NCBI RefSeq assembly: GCF_030816155.1
Contig: NZ_JAUSXR010000001.1
Span: forward strand, 806,001 to 870,000
DNA: 64,000 nucleotides
Direction: 5' to 3'
Origin: Arthrobacter woluwensis
GTDB lineage: Bacteria; Actinomycetota; Actinomycetes; Actinomycetales; Micrococcaceae
Below the pieces are notes generated by a model that was given only the letters and a program-made list of their open reading frames with translations, was not told the origin of the DNA and searched no databases. Both the position numbers and the translations under genes were made by a program. Within the stretch, counting starts at the first letter, position 1. Each line of letters opens with the position of its first letter. Positions 18,515 to 26,662 of this stretch are shown piece after piece.

Positions 18515-19210
18515 ATGGATCTCCTCCTCGTACCCGGTCTCTGGCTCGACGCGTCCTCCTGGGATGAGGTGACCCCGGGGCTCATCGCCGCCGGGCACCG
18601 TCCGCATCCCCTCACTCTCCCCGGTGTCGGCGCGCCGGCCGCGGAGTCGTCCTCCCTCACCATCGACGACTGGGTCGCGGCGACCGTCACGCAGATCGAC
18701 GCGCTGGACGGGCCCGTGGTCCTCGTCGGCCACAGCGGCGGAGGCAACGTCGTGTGGGGCGCCGCGGATGCGCGTCCGGACAAGGTCTCGCGCGTGATCC
18801 TCGTCGACACCGCCGTGCCGCCGCCCGGCGCCATGATCTCGGAATTCGACGTGGTGGACGGGGTGATCCCGTTCCCGGGCTGGGACTTCTTCGACGAGGA
18901 AGAGGTGTACGACCTCACCCCGGAGGTGCGGGAACGTGCCGCGAACGCCACCTTCAGCGTTCCGGCACAGGTGCCCACGGGGCCCATCTCCCTGACGGAC
19001 GAGCGACGGTACGACGTGCCGGTGACCGTCCTCTCGGGCGGCATGGACGAGGAGCAGTTCCGCGCGGCGCTGGCCCAGTGGGGTGCGTTCGCGGACGAGG
19101 CGGCGGCCGTGAAATCGCTCGACGTCGTGACCATCGGCTCGGGTCACTGGCCTCAGTTCTCCGTCCCTGAGCGGCTCGCCGGCCTCATCGCGGAGGCTGC
19201 GTCCCGCTGA
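18515..19210 (+). CDS. Alpha/beta fold hydrolase
   Basis: This 231-aa single-domain hydrolase starts at ATG 18515 (MDLLLVPGLWLDASSW). The nucleophile elbow GHSGGGN, near residue 72, gives the catalytic serine, and GSGHWPQFSVPERL supplies the catalytic histidine near residue 210; the acid is probably in the VLSGGMDEEQF segment. There is no signal peptide. LVPGLWLDASSWDEV resembles the oxyanion-hole strand seen in esterase-like members of the family. The substrate cannot be deduced. It follows the PLDc_N-like gene by 9 bp. Confidence 0.85.
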   Translation: MDLLLVPGLWLDASSWDEVTPGLIAAGHRPHPLTLPGVGAPAAESSSLTIDDWVAATVTQIDALDGPVVLVGHSGGGNVVWGAADARPDKVSRVILVDTAVPPPGAMISEFDVVDGVIPFPGWDFFDEEEVYDLTPEVRERAANATFSVPAQVPTGPISLTDERRYDVPVTVLSGGMDEEQFRAALAQWGAFADEAAAVKSLDVVTIGSGHWPQFSVPERLAGLIAEAASR

Positions 19211-19289
19211 CGCTCCAGCCCGCTGACATCCTGCCTGGCCAGGCGGCCGGGTGGCCCATTCTGAAAGGGTCCGTGCGAGTCATTCCACA

Positions 19290-19311
19290 TACTGGACACG
19301 GTTGTCCAGTA
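19290..19311. promoter_or_regulatory. Perfect palindromic operator upstream of MHS transporter
   Basis: Two 9-bp arms, TACTGGACA (19290-19298) and TGTCCAGTA (19303-19311), flank a 4-bp spacer. The site lies 88 bp upstream of the transporter start. A TAAGAT at 19328-19333 could be the -10 element, which would place the operator over or next to the -35 region and suggest repression by a dimeric GntR-, IclR- or MarR-type regulator. No such regulator is encoded in this window. Confidence 0.6.
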
Positions 19312-19398
19312 GATGGACCCTGGTGGTTAAGATGAACGCCGTCTCATAGCATGGCGGCCGCTTCAGGGGGCGGGCCGCCCGGAAGGAAAGCCGGACCC

Positions 19399-20820
19399 AT
19401 GTCATCCACTCCAGCCACACCGGCTGCCCCGGGAACCCCGGGGGCACCCGTGGCGGCGCCAGCCGCCAACACGCGAGGACGCGTGATCTTCGCCAGCCTC
19501 ATCGGCACCACGATCGAGTTCTACGACTTCTACGCGTACGCCACGGCGTCCGTACTCGTGTTCCCGCGGCTCTTCTTCCCGAACGCCACGGACATCAACG
19601 CGATCCTGAGCGCCTTCGCCATCTTCGGCGTGGCGTTCGTCGCCCGCCCCATCGGCTCCATCCTGTTCGGTCACTTCGGTGACAAGCTGGGCCGCAAGGG
19701 AACCCTGGTGGCTTCGCTGCTGACCATGGGCATCGCGACCTTCCTCATCGGGTTCCTCCCGCCGGCCGCGGGCGGCTGGGTCGTCCTGGCCCCGCTGGCG
19801 CTCGTGGTCCTCCGGTTCGCGCAGGGCATCGCCCTCGGCGGCGAGTGGTCCGGCGCCGCGCTGCTGGCCACTGAGAACGCTCCGGCGGGCAAGCGCGCCA
19901 TCTGGGGCACATTCCCGCAGCTGGGCGCTCCCATCGGCTTCATCCTCTCGAACCTGATCTTCGTCGCCCTCCAGACGTGGCTGACCCCACAGCAGTTCCT
20001 GGACTGGGGCTGGCGTGTGCCGTTCATCCTGTCCGCCGTGATCGTGGCCGTCGGCCTGTACGTCCGCCTCAAGCTCGAGGAGTCGCTGTCCTTCCAGAAG
20101 GTCATCGCCGAGGACAAGGTCGCCAGTGTCCCGCTGGCCGTCACCTTCCGGTTCCACTGGCGTCAGGTCCTGGCCGGCACGTTCATCATGCTGGCCACCT
20201 ACGTGCTCTTCTACCTCATGACGAGCTTCACACTTACCTACGGCACCGCTGCCGACACCGCCGCCAAGGCCGAAGCCGCCGCGAAGAAGGCCGGGAAGGC
20301 CTTCGATCCCGCCGCCTTCGTCCCGGGTCTCGGCGTCGACAAGACGCTCTTCCAGTGGATGCTCATCCTCGGTGTGGTGTTCTTCGGCATCTTCACCGTG
20401 GTGTCCGGCCCGCTGGCCGAGAAGTATGGCCGCCGGAAGTTCCTGATCTGGGTCACTGCCGGGATCTTCGTCTTCGGCTGCGCCTGGACGCTCATGTTCG
20501 GCCCCGGCCCGGGCGCCGCGATGGTCGGTCTGATTATCGGCTTCACGCTGATGGGTCTCACCTTCGGGCCGATGGCGGCCTATCTGCCGGAACTGTTCCC
20601 CGCGAACGTCCGCTATACCGGTTCGGCCGTGGCGTACAACCTCTCCAGCGTGATCGGCGCCGCCCCCGCGTCCTTCGTGGCGATCGCCCTCTGGCAGGCC
20701 GGCCACGGCAGCACGTGGATGGTCGGCGTCTACCTGGCGCTGGCCGCCGTCCTGACGCTGGTGGCCCTGTTCCTCACCCGTGAGACGGCGGACGTGGACT
20801 ACGAGAACAACGTCGCCTGA
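19399..20820 (+). CDS. MFS transporter, metabolite:H+ symporter (MHS) family
   Basis: The 473-aa protein starts at ATG 19399 after a GGAAGGAAAG ribosome-binding site; an Ala/Pro-rich N-terminus of about 30 residues precedes the first helix. MHS hallmarks are TIEFYDFYAYATAS in helix 1, the loop motif GHFGDKLGRKGTLV, and RFAQGIALGGEWSGAALLATEN. Twelve hydrophobic segments are visible with a central insertion rich in Ala and Lys (TAAKAEAAAKKAGKAF). Relatives import organic acids, betaines, shikimate or citrate with protons; the substrate here is unknown. A palindromic operator lies upstream and a terminator downstream. Confidence 0.9.
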   Translation: MSSTPATPAAPGTPGAPVAAPAANTRGRVIFASLIGTTIEFYDFYAYATASVLVFPRLFFPNATDINAILSAFAIFGVAFVARPIGSILFGHFGDKLGRKGTLVASLLTMGIATFLIGFLPPAAGGWVVLAPLALVVLRFAQGIALGGEWSGAALLATENAPAGKRAIWGTFPQLGAPIGFILSNLIFVALQTWLTPQQFLDWGWRVPFILSAVIVAVGLYVRLKLEESLSFQKVIAEDKVASVPLAVTFRFHWRQVLAGTFIMLATYVLFYLMTSFTLTYGTAADTAAKAEAAAKKAGKAFDPAAFVPGLGVDKTLFQWMLILGVVFFGIFTVVSGPLAEKYGRRKFLIWVTAGIFVFGCAWTLMFGPGPGAAMVGLIIGFTLMGLTFGPMAAYLPELFPANVRYTGSAVAYNLSSVIGAAPASFVAIALWQAGHGSTWMVGVYLALAAVLTLVALFLTRETADVDYENNVA

Positions 20821-20852
20821 GTCCGTCGGACGGATTCGTCTCCAGCAGCGCG

Positions 20853-20888
20853 GACGGCCCGGCACCCCTGGTGGGGGGCCGGGCCGTC
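20853..20888 (+). terminator. Terminator after MHS transporter
   Basis: GACGGCCCGGC (20853-20863) pairs with GCCGGGCCGTC (20878-20888), extended inward by CCCC/GGGG pairs. The hairpin starts 33 bp after the transporter stop. Confidence 0.75.
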
Positions 20889-21003
20889 GGCGTTCCTGGG
20901 AACGGCCCCGGGTTCGCGTCGGTACCATGGGACGGTCACTCGGGATCGGCCGGGCGGGACTCCTGGGGCGGGGAGACCGCCGTCATCAGGAAGGTTCCGC
21001 ATC

Positions 21004-21870
21004 ATGCCACCCTTGAGCGCTCTCGCCACCAGCTGGACCGCCGACATCCCCGCATTGCTGCTCGCCGCCGTCGTCGTGGCGCTGTATGTCCGGGGCGTCC
21101 GGAAGGCCTCTCGCTGGCCCGTCAGGCGGACCCTGGGCTTCCTGCTGGGCATCCTGCTCTTCCTTTACCTGTCCTGCGGCTTCCCGGGCGTCTACGGCGC
21201 CTCCTTGCGGTGGGTCTTCACCGTCAAGGTGGCGGGGTACGTCTTCGTCGTGCCGCTGCTGCTCGCCGCGGGCCGCCCCCTCGCGCTCGCGCGGGAGACT
21301 CTCGGCCTGAACGGACGACGCCGCGTGGACGCCTTCATGGCCAGCCGGCCAGTCCGCGTCCTCTCCCACCCGGTGGTCTCGCCGCTGCTGAGCCTGGCGG
21401 TCTTCGCGTCCTTCCTGACGCCCATCCTGTACCTGCTCCGGACCGATCCGCTGGCCGGGGCGCTGACCGTGCTCCTGGCCCCCGCCCTCGGCCTGCTCCT
21501 GGTCCTGCCCGCGGTCGAAGGGGAGGAACGCCCCGCGAGCAGCGCCGTGATGGTGGTGGGGTTCATCTACGTCTTCATCGAACTGCTGGCCGACGCCGTG
21601 CCGGGGATCCTCCTCCGGCTGTCGGGCACCGTGCTGGACGGGTTCGCCGGACCCGTGCCCGGCGCGCTGGGCTGGTTCCCGGGGGCTTTGCGGGATCAGC
21701 AGCTCGCCGGAGACCTTCTGTGGTTCGTGGCCGAAGTGGTGGACCTGCCGTTGATCATCCTCATGATGATGCGGTTCCAGCGCAGCGACAAGGCCGACGC
21801 GCAAGCCATCGACGACCTCAGTGACGACGAGCTGGCGGAGCTGAACCGGCGCCACCTGAACCGTTCCTGA
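21004..21870 (+). CDS. CtaG-like cytochrome c oxidase assembly family membrane protein
   Basis: This 288-aa polytopic protein starts at ATG 21004. About seven hydrophobic segments are visible, with the family-like stretches FLYLSCGFPGVYGASLRWVFTVKV, GYVFVVPLLLAAGRPL, ASRPVRVLSHPVVSPLLSLAVFA and VVDLPLIILMMMRF. This matches the actinobacterial caa3-type CtaG/YtwF-like family annotated as cytochrome c oxidase assembly proteins; actual copper-insertion function is not demonstrated for most members. The N-terminal region lacks the Cu-binding Cys motif of true CtaG/Cox11. The charged C-terminus (DDLSDDELAELNRRHLN) is cytoplasmic by prediction. Confidence 0.75.
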   Translation: MPPLSALATSWTADIPALLLAAVVVALYVRGVRKASRWPVRRTLGFLLGILLFLYLSCGFPGVYGASLRWVFTVKVAGYVFVVPLLLAAGRPLALARETLGLNGRRRVDAFMASRPVRVLSHPVVSPLLSLAVFASFLTPILYLLRTDPLAGALTVLLAPALGLLLVLPAVEGEERPASSAVMVVGFIYVFIELLADAVPGILLRLSGTVLDGFAGPVPGALGWFPGALRDQQLAGDLLWFVAEVVDLPLIILMMMRFQRSDKADAQAIDDLSDDELAELNRRHLNRS

Positions 21871-21888
21871 ACGCGCACACGCCCGGAA

Positions 21889-21933
21889 ACGCCGACGGCG
21901 CGGCGCCCCGTGAGGGTGCCGCGCCGTCGGCGT
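21889..21933. terminator. Terminator between convergent CtaG-like and carboxylase genes
   Basis: ACGCCGACGGCGCGGC (21889-21904) pairs perfectly with 21918-21933 around a 13-nt loop. It lies between convergent genes, 13 bp before the carboxylase stop, and probably serves both. Confidence 0.8.
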
Positions 21934-21945
21934 CAGAACAGGTAG

Positions 21946-23718
21946 TCAGTCCGCGATCGTGGCGAGCACGGCACCCGCGGTGACGGTCTCGCCCGGCTGA
22001 GCGGTCAGTCCGGTCACGGTGCCGGCCTTGTGCGCCGTCAGCGGCTGCTCCATCTTCATGGCTTCCAGGACCACGATCAGATCACCCTCGGCCACCACGT
22101 CACCGTCGGCCACGGCCACCTTCACGATGGTGCCCTGCATGGGGGAGGTCAGGTCGTCGCCGCTCGCGGCGGCGCCGGCAGCCCCGCCCCGGCCGGCCTT
22201 CTTCGGCTTGCGGGCCTTCGCGGCCTTCGCCGGACCGGCCGCCACCGAGGCGAACGACGCGGGGAGGCTGACCTCGAGGCGCTTGCCACCGACCTCCACC
22301 ACGACGTTCTGGCGCGGTTCGGCGTCGTCCGCGGCGCCGGGGACGCCCGCGAACGGAGGAATGGTGTTGTCGAAGGCCGTCTCGATCCAGCGCGTGTGCA
22401 CCTGGAACGGGCCTTCCTCCGGGGCGAAGGCCGGGTCGGAGACCACGGCCCGGTGGAACGGCGTCACGGTCGGCATACCGGTGATCTCGAGCTCGGCCAG
22501 GGCGCGGCGCGAGCGCTCGAGCGCCTGCTTGCGGCTGGACCCGGTCACGATCAGCTTGGCCAGCATGGAGTCGAAGTTGCCGCTGATGACTTCGCCGGCC
22601 TGGATGCCGGAGTCGACGCGCACGCCGGGTCCGCTGGGGAAGCTGATGGTCTCCACGGTGCCGGGCGCCGGCATGAAGTTGCGTCCGGCGTCCTCGCCGT
22701 TGATGCGGAACTCGAAGGAGTGCCCGCGGATCTCGGGATCGTCGTAGCCCAGTTCCTCACCGCGGGCCAGACGGAACTGCTCGCGGACCAAGTCGAGGCC
22801 GGAGACCTCTTCGGAGACGCAGTGCTCCACCTGGAGGCGGGTGTTGACCTCGAGGAAGCTGATGGTGCCGTCCTGGCCGACCAGGAACTCGCAGGTGCCG
22901 GCGCCGAGGTAGCCGGCCTCCTTGAGGATGGCCTTGGAGGACTCGTAGAGGCTGCGGTTCTGCTCCTCGGTGAGGAACGGCGCCGGAGCCTCTTCGACCA
23001 GTTTCTGGTTGCGGCGCTGGAGCGAGCAGTCGCGGGTGGACACCACGACGACGTTGCCGTGGGCGTCCGCGAGGCACTGGGTCTCCACGTGGCGGGGGGA
23101 GTCGAGGAACTTCTCGACGAGGCACTCGCCGCGGCCGAACGCCGTCACGGCCTCGCGCACGGCGGATTCGTAGAGCTCCGGGATCTCCTCGAGCGTGCGG
23201 GCGACCTTCAGGCCGCGTCCGCCACCGCCGAAGACGGCCTTGATGGCCACGGGGAGCCCGAATTCCTGCGCGAAGGCGATGATCTCGTCGGCGTCCTTGA
23301 CCGGGTCCTTGAGGCCCGGGGCGAGCGGTGCTCCGGCGGCGAGGGCGATGTGCTTGGCCTTCGCCTTGTCACCCAGGGCGTCGATGGCCTCGGGGGAGGG
23401 ACCGATCCAGGTCAGGCCCGCGTCGATCACGCGCTGGGCGAATTCGGCGTTCTCGGCGAGGAAGCCGTAGCCGGGGTGCACCGCGTCGGCGCCGGACTGG
23501 CGGGCCACGTCGAGGAGCTTGTCGATGACCAGGTACGACTCGGCGGCGGTGTTGCCACCCAGGGCGTACGCCTCGTCCGCGAGCTTGACGTGCAGGGCGT
23601 CGCGATCCGGGTCGGCGTAGACCGCCACGGACTGGATGCCTTCGTCACGGGCGGCTCGGATGACGCGCACTGCGATCTCGCCGCGATTGGCGATCAGCAC
23701 CTTGCTCAACTGGGTCAT
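21946..23718 (-). CDS. Acyl-CoA (acetyl/propionyl) carboxylase alpha chain: biotin carboxylase plus BCCP
   Basis: The start chosen is ATG 23718 ([18 protein letters not shown]), preceded by GAGGAG at good spacing, giving 590 aa. Biotin carboxylase occupies about residues 1-450: [15 protein letters not shown], the ATP-grasp glycine loop [13 protein letters not shown], the catalytic segment [12 protein letters not shown]. An Ala/Lys-rich hinge leads to the biotinyl domain with the biotinylated lysine in EAMKMEQPL near residue 558. It carboxylates biotin for transfer to acetyl- or propionyl-CoA. The beta (31920-33503) and epsilon (31660-31911) subunits lie 8 kb away under a matching operator, and birA nearby can biotinylate it. 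Confidence 0.95.
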   Translation of the reverse strand: MTQLSKVLIANRGEIAVRVIRAARDEGIQSVAVYADPDRDALHVKLADEAYALGGNTAAESYLVIDKLLDVARQSGADAVHPGYGFLAENAEFAQRVIDAGLTWIGPSPEAIDALGDKAKAKHIALAAGAPLAPGLKDPVKDADEIIAFAQEFGLPVAIKAVFGGGGRGLKVARTLEEIPELYESAVREAVTAFGRGECLVEKFLDSPRHVETQCLADAHGNVVVVSTRDCSLQRRNQKLVEEAPAPFLTEEQNRSLYESSKAILKEAGYLGAGTCEFLVGQDGTISFLEVNTRLQVEHCVSEEVSGLDLVREQFRLARGEELGYDDPEIRGHSFEFRINGEDAGRNFMPAPGTVETISFPSGPGVRVDSGIQAGEVISGNFDSMLAKLIVTGSSRKQALERSRRALAELEITGMPTVTPFHRAVVSDPAFAPEEGPFQVHTRWIETAFDNTIPPFAGVPGAADDAEPRQNVVVEVGGKRLEVSLPASFASVAAGPAKAAKARKPKKAGRGGAAGAAASGDDLTSPMQGTIVKVAVADGDVVAEGDLIVVLEAMKMEQPLTAHKAGTVTGLTAQPGETVTAGAVLATIAD

Positions 23719-23810
23719 GGCAGGGAACTCCTCGAAATTGTCAATTGACATCGACCTTAGTACCTCTTGGCGGGTTCCGCCGAGATTACTGACGATTTCC
23801 GCGCGTAGAG

Positions 23811-23847
23811 CCGTGGGTCTTTGTAGGAGTCCTACAAAGACCCACGG
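23811..23847. promoter_or_regulatory. Near-perfect 37-bp palindrome containing TGTAGG-N3-CCTACA operator
   Basis: Arms 23811-23828 and 23830-23847 are perfectly complementary around a single central base. The core TGTAGG (23822-23827), AGT, CCTACA (23831-23836) recurs with identical arms and spacer length at 33612-33626 upstream of the carboxylase beta subunit. It lies 104 bp upstream of the carboxylase alpha start and 14 bp after the maf stop, so it could also terminate maf. A lipid-synthesis regulator (FasR-like) is a candidate binder, by inference. Confidence 0.65.
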
Positions 23848-23860
23848 AGGGGACGAAGGA

Positions 23861-24559
23861 TTAGACCCAGAACTCCGTGATGCCCGTGCCCTGCTCGGAC
23901 AGCAGCGCCCGAAGCGTGGAGACCGAAAGGCCCACCACCGCGTGCGGGTCGCCCGTGACCGATTCGATGAACGCCCCGCCGATGCCGTCGATCGTGAAGG
24001 AGCCGGCGCAGTGCAGGGGCTCGCCGGTGGCCACGTAGGCCCGGATCTCCGCGGGATCGATCTCGGCGAACCGCACCGTGGCGCTGGACAGCCTGCCCAG
24101 CCCGGACTGAGGCGCGTCCGCGCCTGCCGCAGCGGTCGACGACGGCGCGTGGCCGGCGTCGTCGTGCGCGGCCCCGGGTGCCGGGGACTCCGCCGTGGCC
24201 GGGGCGATCAGCCAGTGCCCGGTGTGCAGCACGCCTTCGCGGCCGCTCATCCGGGAGATGCGCTCGATGGCGACCTCGGGTTCGTAGGGCTTGCCGTGGG
24301 CCTCGCCGTCGAACTCGAAGACGGAATCGCAGCCCAGCACATAGGCGTCCCGCGCCTCGGGGAGCGCCGCGACGGCCTCCGCCTTGGCGCGGGCCAGCAG
24401 CAGGGCGGTCTCCGCCGGAGTGGGATCGCCGGCCGCCGCGGCGACGGCGTCCTCATCCACGGCGGAGACGATCACGTCAAACCGCAGACCGGCCTCGGTG
24501 AGGAGCTTGGCCCGGGCCGGTGACTGCGACGCGAGGATGAGGCGGGGCGAGCCGCTCAC
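23861..24559 (-). CDS. maf: Maf-like nucleoside triphosphate pyrophosphatase
   Basis: The 232-aa protein starts at GTG 24559, overlapping the ybjQ stop by 4 bp. Maf signatures are [24 protein letters not shown] at the N-terminus, [18 protein letters not shown] (catalytic Asp region), and the C-terminal [28 protein letters not shown]. Maf proteins hydrolyse noncanonical or canonical NTPs to NMPs and pyrophosphate. It carries a central Ala/Pro/Gly-rich insertion (about residues 122-152) absent from shorter homologues. The operon context with ybjQ gives no clear partner. Confidence 0.92.
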   Translation of the reverse strand: MSGSPRLILASQSPARAKLLTEAGLRFDVIVSAVDEDAVAAAAGDPTPAETALLLARAKAEAVAALPEARDAYVLGCDSVFEFDGEAHGKPYEPEVAIERISRMSGREGVLHTGHWLIAPATAESPAPGAAHDDAGHAPSSTAAAGADAPQSGLGRLSSATVRFAEIDPAEIRAYVATGEPLHCAGSFTIDGIGGAFIESVTGDPHAVVGLSVSTLRALLSEQGTGITEFWV

Positions 24560-24966
24560 AGCTGGGTGTTGCCGGGCTGATCGTTCGGCTGCTGGCCTTG
24601 CTGCGTGAGGTAGACCGACTGACCGGTGGCGCCTTCCTCACCCTCCTTGAGGGGGATGATGTAGACGGCGGTGCCGTAGGCGCAGACCTCGGTCCAGTTG
24701 CCGCCCATCTCGGAGGTGTCGAAGCGCATGGCCACGATCGCGTTGGCGCCGCGCTGCTGGGCCTCGTTGACCATACGGCCCATGACCTCCTGGCGGCTTT
24801 CGTAGAGGGCCTTGGTCATCTCAGGCAGCTCGCCGCCGCCGAGGGAACGGAAGCCGGCGAGCATCTGGGACCCGATGTCGCGGGAGCGGACGGTCAGGCC
24901 CATCACTTCGCCGAAGACGGCGTCGATGCGGTGCCCGGGGACTTCATTCGTGGTGACGATCAGCAT
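24556..24966 (-). CDS. YbjQ family protein
   Basis: This 136-aa protein starts at ATG 24966 (MLIVTTNEVPGHRIDAVFGEVMGLTVRSRDIG). The pattern V-x-G-h-x-V-x-G followed by RGANAIVAMRFDTSEMG and VCAYGTAVYI matches the YbjQ/UPF0145 family of small homo-oligomeric proteins sometimes called heavy-metal binding, although no metal role is established. The C-terminal 25 residues are Gln/Gly-rich and probably disordered. Its stop overlaps the maf start, so the two are coupled. Confidence 0.88.
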   Translation of the reverse strand: MLIVTTNEVPGHRIDAVFGEVMGLTVRSRDIGSQMLAGFRSLGGGELPEMTKALYESRQEVMGRMVNEAQQRGANAIVAMRFDTSEMGGNWTEVCAYGTAVYIIPLKEGEEGATGQSVYLTQQGQQPNDQPGNTQL

Positions 24967-25004
24967 GCCTAGAGCCTAATACGGGATCGCCGTTCGCGAG
25001 AGAG

Positions 25005-25045
25005 CAGTTGGCGCCCCTTCCCAGGACGGGAAGAGGCGCCAACTG
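25005..25045. repeat. Intergenic inverted repeat upstream of ybjQ
   Basis: CAGTTGGCGCC (25005-25015) and GGCGCCAACTG (25035-25045) form an 11-bp stem, extended inward by TTCCC/GGGAA pairing. TCGCGA lies on both outer flanks. It sits between the symporter stop and the ybjQ start, both minus strand, so it may terminate the symporter transcript or be a repeat element. Confidence 0.55.
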
Positions 25046-25094
25046 TCACTTCGCGAGCACGGAGGCTCCGCGGCGGGGGAGACCCGGAGTGGGA

Positions 25095-26498
25095 TCAGCG
25101 ATCCGCGCCCACCAGTTCCTTCTCGGAACCCTCCTCGACGTCCTCGGGGACGTCGTCGGAGAAGGCCACACCCTGACGCGGCGCGTTGTAGAGGTCAAGG
25201 TCAAGGATGCCCTGGCGCTTGGCCACCAGAGTGGGGACCAGTGCCTGACCCGCGACGTTGACCGCGGTGCGGCCCATGTCCAGGATCGGGTCGATGGCCA
25301 GCAGGAGGCCGACGCCGGCCAGCGGCAGACCCAGCGTGGAGAGGGTCAGCGTCAGCATGACCACGGCGCCGGTGGTGCCGGCGGTGGCCGCGGAACCCAG
25401 GACCGAGACCAGGACGATCAGCAGGTACTGGCCGAAGTCCAGGTTGATGCCGAAGAACTGGGCCACGAAGATCGCGGCGATGGCCGGGTAGATCGCGGCG
25501 CAGCCGTCCATCTTGGTGGTCGAGCCGAGCGGCACGGCGAAGGAGGCGTAGCCGCTGGGGACGCCCAAGTTGCGCTCGGTCACGCGCTGCGTCAGCGGCA
25601 TGGTGCCCACGGACGAACGGGAGACGAAGGCCAGCTGGACGGCCGGCCACACGCCGGAGAAGTACTGCTTGATGGACAGGCCGTGGCTGCGGACCAGGAT
25701 CGGGTAGACCACGAACAGCACGAGGGCCAGGCCGACGTAGATCGCCACGGTGAACTTGCCGAGCGCGCCGATGGTGTCCCAGCCGTAGCTGGCGACCGCG
25801 TTGCCGATCAGGCCGATGGTGCCGATCGGGGCGACGCGGATGATCCACCAGAGGACCTTCTGGATGACGGCCAGGGCGGAGGCGTTGAGGTCCAGGAACT
25901 TGTCGGCCTTCTTGCCGGTCTTGAGGGCGGCCACGCCCACGGCGATCGCGAGGACCAGGATCTGCAGGACGTTGAAGTTCACGCTCGTGGAGGCCACGCC
26001 ATCGGTGATCTTGGTGCTGACCTCGAGGCCGAGGATGTTGCGGGGGATGAGGCCCTGGAGGAAGGCCCACCAGCTGCCGGCGCTGCCGGAGTACTTGGCG
26101 CCTTCTTCACTGATGCCCGTGCCGGCGCCCGGCTGGAACAGGATGCCCAGACCGATGCCGATCAGCACGGCGATCAGGGCCGTGATGGCGAACCACAGGA
26201 GGGTGTTCCAGGCCAGTTTGGCGGCGTTGGTGACGGCGCGCAGATTGGCGATCGAGCTCACGACGGCCGTGAAGATGAGGGGGACCACGGCGGTCTTCAG
26301 CAGCGCGACGTAGCTGGAGCCGATGGTCTGGAGGGTGATGGTCAGGCCGTTCGGGTCATTCTTCGTGCCCCCGAGGTTCCTGGCCACCAGGCCGAGGACG
26401 ACGCCGAGCACCAGTGCGGCGATGATCTGGACGCCGAAGTTGCCGGCCCAGCGGGGCAGGCGGCTCGGTGCCTTGGGTGCGTTGGTCTCTGTACTCAC
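25095..26498 (-). CDS. Dicarboxylate/amino acid:cation symporter (DAACS family)
   Basis: The 467-aa polytopic protein starts at GTG 26498. DAACS signatures are the first re-entrant loop AFVSRSSVGTMPLTQRV, the seventh-helix segment PLGSTTKMDGCAAIYPA, the second re-entrant loop GTTGAVVMLTL and DMGRTAVNVAGQALVP. The SRSSVGTMP and GCAAIYPA variants are closer to the cystine transporter TcyP/YdjN type than to GltP or DctA, so L-cystine uptake is one possibility. The C-terminus is acidic and cytoplasmic. An inverted repeat, GTAACA (26521-26526) and TGTTAC (26550-26555), lies just upstream of the start and may be an operator. Confidence 0.9.
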   Translation of the reverse strand: MSTETNAPKAPSRLPRWAGNFGVQIIAALVLGVVLGLVARNLGGTKNDPNGLTITLQTIGSSYVALLKTAVVPLIFTAVVSSIANLRAVTNAAKLAWNTLLWFAITALIAVLIGIGLGILFQPGAGTGISEEGAKYSGSAGSWWAFLQGLIPRNILGLEVSTKITDGVASTSVNFNVLQILVLAIAVGVAALKTGKKADKFLDLNASALAVIQKVLWWIIRVAPIGTIGLIGNAVASYGWDTIGALGKFTVAIYVGLALVLFVVYPILVRSHGLSIKQYFSGVWPAVQLAFVSRSSVGTMPLTQRVTERNLGVPSGYASFAVPLGSTTKMDGCAAIYPAIAAIFVAQFFGINLDFGQYLLIVLVSVLGSAATAGTTGAVVMLTLTLSTLGLPLAGVGLLLAIDPILDMGRTAVNVAGQALVPTLVAKRQGILDLDLYNAPRQGVAFSDDVPEDVEEGSEKELVGADR

Positions 26499-26608
26499 CC
26501 ACAGGACAATAGAAATCCGCGTAACAATATTCCACTTTGCGTTGAGCAGTGTTACTTTTCCGCCGGATTTCTGAGAGATTCCTCAAATCCGGGAATATCC
26601 GGCGGGAA

Positions 26609-26653
26609 CGACGACGGCGGGCGGCGCCCTTCCGGGGCCGCCCGCCGTCGTCG
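26609..26653 (-). terminator. Terminator after DUF885 gene
   Basis: CGACGACGGCGGGCGGC (26609-26625) pairs perfectly with 26637-26653 around an 11-nt loop. It lies 10 bp past the DUF885 stop and upstream of the symporter promoter region. Confidence 0.8.
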
Positions 26654-26662
26654 TCAGAAGGG

